Shown piece after piece: positions 6,703-9,502 of a stretch of 9,502 bases of DNA. A program made the translations under genes and the position numbers. The notes under the pieces are model-generated. The model saw only the letters and a list, made by a program, of their open reading frames with translations. It was not told the origin of the DNA and did not search any database. Origin of the DNA: Candidatus Dadabacteria bacterium RIFCSPHIGHO2_12_FULL_53_21 (GTDB taxonomy: Bacteria > Desulfobacterota_D > UBA1144 > Nemesobacterales > UBA2774); contig MFCJ01000118.1 in assembly GCA_001775255.1 (NCBI GenBank), positions 1 to 9,502 of the forward strand. Reading direction: 5' to 3'. The stretch's first letter is position 1. Every line of letters begins with the position of its first letter.

Positions 6703-6811
6703 GTACTATTTTCGGACACTCGACACGGGCGGGTTTGATAAACACAATAGTTGCGGGCAATTACGACTGGCATTTAACTTTCATAACAGAGATTGCAAAA
6801 GGAGGTTTTAA
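6703..6811 (+). promoter_or_regulatory. Upstream region of the nos operon, with a partial FNR-type half site and a strong Shine-Dalgarno
   Basis: The region between the terminator-like hairpin and the cytochrome start must hold the operon promoter. TTGAT at 6735-6739 is a perfect FNR/DNR half site, but the partner (ACAAT after four bases) matches ATCAA poorly. A small TTGC/GCAA palindrome follows at 6751-6760. No convincing -10/-35 pair is visible, which may mean an activator-dependent promoter. AAAAGGAGGT (6797-6806) is a near-perfect ribosome binding site, its GGAGG ending six bases before the ATG at 6812. Confidence 0.4.
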
Positions 6812-7207
6812 ATGTCTGAAAAAAATATTATCTCATCCCTGTTCAGGATCGTGTTGACTTTTATGTTCGTCCTTTTGAGCTTCAATTCGTTTATACCCGT
6901 TTCCCGCGGGGATCAGGGGGAGGCGGAGCAGGGTAAAAAGTTATTCCAGGAGCGGGGATGTGCGGCGTGCCATTCGATAGGGAAGGGCAAGATCACCGGG
7001 CCCGATCTTCTGGGCGTTACGAAGAGGAGGGACGAGGAGTGGCTGAAGAAGTGGCTCAAATCGCCCGACACGATGATCATGACGGACCCGATTGCGAAGG
7101 AGATGCTCGGTGTATATATGGTTCCGATGCCGAACCTGGGGCTCAATGATGAGGAGATCGACGTCCTTATCGATTATTTCGAATACGAGGATTCCATTAA
7201 AAAGTAA
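6812..7207 (+). CDS. Exported monohaem c-type cytochrome of the nos operon (NosC-like)
   Basis: Small class I cytochrome c of 131 residues, probably the periplasmic electron donor to NosZ. An N-terminal hydrophobic segment (about 9-30, after Lys4 and Arg12) acts as a Sec signal peptide or membrane anchor, with possible cleavage near residues 31-36. The haem site is C-A-A-C-H (Cys50, Cys53, axial His54). The Y-M-V-P-M-P-N-L-G-L-N-D-E-E-I pattern supplies the distal ligand, most likely Met106. Both match the standard fold: G-K-K-L-F helix, CxxCH, G-P-D-L loop, Met loop, C-terminal helix. The ATG has an excellent ribosome binding site. nosZ follows after 44 bases, so the two are almost certainly co-transcribed. 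Clade II nos clusters commonly carry such cytochromes (nosC1 and nosC2 in Wolinella). The class is certain; the partnership with NosZ is inferred from position. Confidence 0.92.
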   Translation: MSEKNIISSLFRIVLTFMFVLLSFNSFIPVSRGDQGEAEQGKKLFQERGCAACHSIGKGKITGPDLLGVTKRRDEEWLKKWLKSPDTMIMTDPIAKEMLGVYMVPMPNLGLNDEEIDVLIDYFEYEDSIKK

Positions 7208-7251
7208 GTGAATAAATCATTCATCCAATACATCTGAGGAGGTGTGTAGAA

Positions 7252-9294
7252 ATGAAAGGAATTAAGAGATTATTAGCGTTACTGCCTGTTTTTCTCCTTG
7301 CGATGGCGCCGGTCTGTTTCACGAGCTGTAAGAATTCGGGCTCGGAGAAGGAGGCGGGTGATCAGGGGACAGCGGCAGTGGATATACCCGCAAGCGTCGA
7401 GGAGATTGCTGTCGCGAGGGGGCTCTCGCCCAAGGACGTAATTGCGGCCCTCAAGACTTATATACCTTCGGGCAAGTATGACGACTACGTAATGTTCGCG
7501 TCAGGCGGGCATTCAGGTCAGGTATTCGTGATCGGGGTCCCATCCATGAGGCTTCTGAAGGCGATAGCCGTTTTCACGCCGGAGCCCTGGCAGGGATGGG
7601 CTACCGGGTCTCTCGAATCGCAAGAGATTCTTTCACAGGGCGACATGCCTCGCGGAATAAATAAGAAACTCACGTGGGCCGACGTCCACCACCCATCGCT
7701 CAGCGAGACGAACGGGGACTACGACGGTCAGTTCCTCTTCGTTAACGACAAGGCGAACGCCAGGGTCGCAGTCATAGACCTGCGGGATTTCGAAACGAAG
7801 CAGATTATCAAAAACCCCAATACGATTTCGGATCACGGAGCGAGCTTCGTGACGCCGAACACCGAGTACGTTATCGAAACGACTCAATACTCGGCCCCCC
7901 TCCCGTTCGACGAGTACGCCGGCATGGACGAGTACAAGGAAAAGTACAGGGGACTCATCACTTTCCACAAGTTCGACAGGGAGAAGGGCAGGATAGACGA
8001 ATCCCAGTCGTTCTCGATAGAGCTTCCGCCGTACTGGCAGGACCTCTGCGACGCCGGGAAGAAGGTGAGCGAGGGCTGGGCGTTCTGCAACTCCATCAAT
8101 TCAGAGATGGCTACAGGCGGAATAAACGAGGGTAACCCGCCCTATGAAGCGGGCATATCGCAGAAGGAGGCCGACTATCTCCACGTATTCAACTGGAAGA
8201 AGGCCGAGGAAGTCTATAAACAGGGTAAGGCCAAAAAGTTGAACGGGATGAGCATCATCCCCCTCGATACCGCTATCGCGGAAGGGCTCCTTTACTTCAT
8301 GACCGTGCCCAAGAGCCCGCACGGAGTGGACGTCTCTCCCAACGGCAATTTCATAGTCGCGTCCGGCAAGCTCGACACTCACGCCACGGTCTACTCGTTC
8401 GAGAAGATAATGGACGCAATTAAAAATAACAAGGTAGAGGGCAAGGACGCTTTCGGCGTCCCGATACTCAACTTCAGCGACGTAATGGAGAAGCAGGTCG
8501 AGATAGGATTAGGCCCTCTCCATACGCAGTTCGACAACGCGGGCAACGCTTATACGAGCGTGTTCGTGGAGAGCACACTCGCCAAGTGGAAGCTCGGGCC
8601 CCCCGATTACGACGGCCCGGACGCCTGGACTGTAGTCGAGAAGATGCCGGTACAGTACAACATCGGCCACGTAGTGTGCGCCGAAGGCGATACCGTGGCC
8701 CCGGACGGGAAATACTGCGTCGCCTTGAACAAGTGGTCCATAGACAGGTTCCTGCCGGTTGGACCGCTCCATCCGCAGAACTTCCAGCTAATCGACATTA
8801 GCGGGAAGAATATGCAGCTCCTCTACGACATGCCCATAGGAGTGGGCGAGCCTCACTACGTGCAGATGATAAAGGCTGACAAGCTGAAACCGTGGATCGT
8901 TTACCCTGAAGTCGGATTCAATCCGATGACCATGAGCGTCGACCCCGAGGCGGCATCAGTAGGCAACGAAAGGATCGTGCGCAACGGGGATACCGTGGAG
9001 GTATGGATGTCCGTAATAAGGAGCCACTTCAACCCGGAGCATATATCGGTTAAGGAAGGCGACAAGGTCATCATGCACCTCACGAACGTGGAGCGTGCGA
9101 GGGACGCGACACACGGGTTCGCAATCGACGGCTACAACGTGAACCTGAGCCTCGAGCCCGGTGAAAGCAGCACTGTGGAGTTCACCGCGGACAAGCCGGG
9201 CGTCTACCCGTTCTACTGCACCGAATTCTGCTCGGCGCTTCACCTGGAGATGATGGGTTATCTCCTCGTGCAGCCGAAACAACCGAAGTCATGA
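7252..9294 (+). CDS. nosZ: Nitrous oxide reductase NosZ, clade II (Sec-dependent)
   Basis: Periplasmic multicopper enzyme that reduces N2O to N2 with two electrons, the last step of denitrification. The 680 residues comprise a signal sequence, a seven-bladed propeller holding the CuZ cluster, and a C-terminal cupredoxin domain with CuA. The seven expected CuZ histidines are visible: His146 and His147 (D-V-H-H-P), His195, His357 (P-H-G-V-D), His424 (G-P-L-H-T), His473 (I-G-H-V-V) and His535 (E-P-H-Y). CuA ligands are His621 (T-H-G-F), Cys656, Cys660, His664 and Met667 in C-T-E-F-C-S-A-L-H-L-E-M. Glu658 replaces the Trp of clade I and binds through its backbone. There is no twin-arginine motif; the N-terminus is a short Lys/Arg plus hydrophobic stretch ending F-T-S-C, an imperfect lipobox with Cys26. 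Together these mark clade II. GAGGAGGTG precedes the ATG at a normal distance. Both copper sites are complete, so activity is expected. Confidence 0.97.
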   Translation: MKGIKRLLALLPVFLLAMAPVCFTSCKNSGSEKEAGDQGTAAVDIPASVEEIAVARGLSPKDVIAALKTYIPSGKYDDYVMFASGGHSGQVFVIGVPSMRLLKAIAVFTPEPWQGWATGSLESQEILSQGDMPRGINKKLTWADVHHPSLSETNGDYDGQFLFVNDKANARVAVIDLRDFETKQIIKNPNTISDHGASFVTPNTEYVIETTQYSAPLPFDEYAGMDEYKEKYRGLITFHKFDREKGRIDESQSFSIELPPYWQDLCDAGKKVSEGWAFCNSINSEMATGGINEGNPPYEAGISQKEADYLHVFNWKKAEEVYKQGKAKKLNGMSIIPLDTAIAEGLLYFMTVPKSPHGVDVSPNGNFIVASGKLDTHATVYSFEKIMDAIKNNKVEGKDAFGVPILNFSDVMEKQVEIGLGPLHTQFDNAGNAYTSVFVESTLAKWKLGPPDYDGPDAWTVVEKMPVQYNIGHVVCAEGDTVAPDGKYCVALNKWSIDRFLPVGPLHPQNFQLIDISGKNMQLLYDMPIGVGEPHYVQMIKADKLKPWIVYPEVGFNPMTMSVDPEAASVGNERIVRNGDTVEVWMSVIRSHFNPEHISVKEGDKVIMHLTNVERARDATHGFAIDGYNVNLSLEPGESSTVEFTADKPGVYPFYCTEFCSALHLEMMGYLLVQPKQPKS

Positions 9295-9392
9295 AATTCG
9301 GAGGGCGTCTCTTCCGGATCTTTTGTCACGGAAAGTGATGGAAGGGGCGTCCTCTGTGTAAAGGCTAGAATCTGAAAAAGGGGGTAATGAAA
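9295..9392 (+). other. nosZ downstream spacer
   Basis: 98 bases with no convincing gene or terminator. A short TCAC/GTGA hairpin with a GGAAA loop lies near 9327-9339, nested loosely inside CTTCC/GGAAG arms, but there is no T tract. An A/G-rich stretch (9375-9384) ends in GGGGG, eight bases before the next ATG, and is a reasonable ribosome binding site. Read-through from nosZ into the next gene is therefore likely. Confidence 0.4.
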
Positions 9393-9502
9393 ATGAGTAT
9401 GCTGAATATAAGAATTTCATATGTCGCAATCGTTCTGTTGGGCGTTCTGTTTATGACGGCCGGGTCCTCGCCGGCAGCGGACCCCTCCGCGTGGAAGGAC
9501 AG
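9393..9502 (+). CDS. N-terminus of an exported protein downstream of nosZ (3' end outside window)
   Basis: Only 36 codons are visible, open to the window edge. They begin M-S-M-L-N-I-R, followed by a hydrophobic stretch of about 16 residues (S-Y-V-A-I-V-L-L-G-V-L-F-M-T-A-G) and then S-S-P-A-A-D-P-S-A-W-K-D. This is a typical Sec signal peptide with probable cleavage after A-A. The ATG at 9393 is preferred because GGGGG ends eight bases upstream; the in-frame ATG at 9387 would be only two bases from it. Position and signal peptide suggest a periplasmic or outer-membrane component of the nos system, such as a second cytochrome c, NosD, or another accessory protein. No diagnostic motif is yet visible, so I give no function. 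Confidence 0.7.
   Translation, partial: MSMLNIRISYVAIVLLGVLFMTAGSSPAADPSAWKD

Noticed and set aside
6658..6811. Possible insertion sequence remnant at the breakpoint
   Set aside because: Only a 6-base inverted repeat around the terminator-like hairpin is present, with no transposase fragment, no clear target duplication and no long terminal repeats. Kept as a scar hypothesis, not annotated as an element.
7633..7968. 111-codon minus-strand open frame inside nosZ
   Set aside because: Shadow of nosZ; no domain features, while the plus strand encodes the copper ligands here.
9299..9355. Near-direct repeat GGGCGTCTCT / GGGCGTCCTCT downstream of nosZ
   Set aside because: Only two imperfect copies of about 10 bases; expected by chance and not linked to any recognisable element.
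1..9502. CRISPR arrays, tRNA or rRNA genes
   Set aside because: No regularly spaced short repeats, no tRNA-like cloverleaf and no rRNA-like conserved stretch were seen in reading the window.

Overview
The window comes from a Gram-negative bacterium with moderately high GC, frequent ATA (Ile) and AGG (Arg) codons, and a clade II (Sec-exported, not Tat-exported) nitrous oxide reductase. This mix would suit an uncultivated deltaproteobacterial or Dadabacteria-like lineage, but that placement is a guess from style and not a measured result. There are no tRNA or rRNA genes, CRISPR arrays or recognisable insertion sequences.

Layout. (1) 1-1483, plus strand: the 3' end of a SufU-type Fe-S scaffold gene, then a complete sufS cysteine desulfurase. 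Together they supply sulfur and build clusters for Fe-S proteins. (2) 1540-6657, minus strand, read right to left: a truncated C-terminal fragment of a glycosyltransferase, a complete GT4-type glycosyltransferase (GT2), a second complete paralogue (GT1), and an MsbA-like ABC exporter. This looks like a small glycan or glycolipid assembly and export cassette that grew by tandem duplication. GT1 and GT2 are old paralogues. The fragment is a much younger copy of the GT2 3' end, about 88% identical over 204 gap-free bases. (3) 6658-6811: a junction region with an orphan plus-strand terminator-like hairpin and the upstream region of the next operon. (4) 6812-9502, plus strand: a nitrous oxide respiration operon made of a small exported monohaem cytochrome c, nosZ with complete CuZ and CuA ligand sets, and the first 110 bases of another exported protein.

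How the genes work together: SufU and SufS form a desulfurase/scaffold pair. The glycosyltransferases probably build a saccharide or glycolipid that the ABC protein flips or exports. The cytochrome c probably delivers periplasmic electrons to the CuA site of NosZ, which reduces N2O to N2. The most unusual parts are the duplicated and broken glycosyltransferase array, its abrupt breakpoint next to an orphan terminator beside the nos operon, and the lipoprotein-like N-terminus of NosZ.
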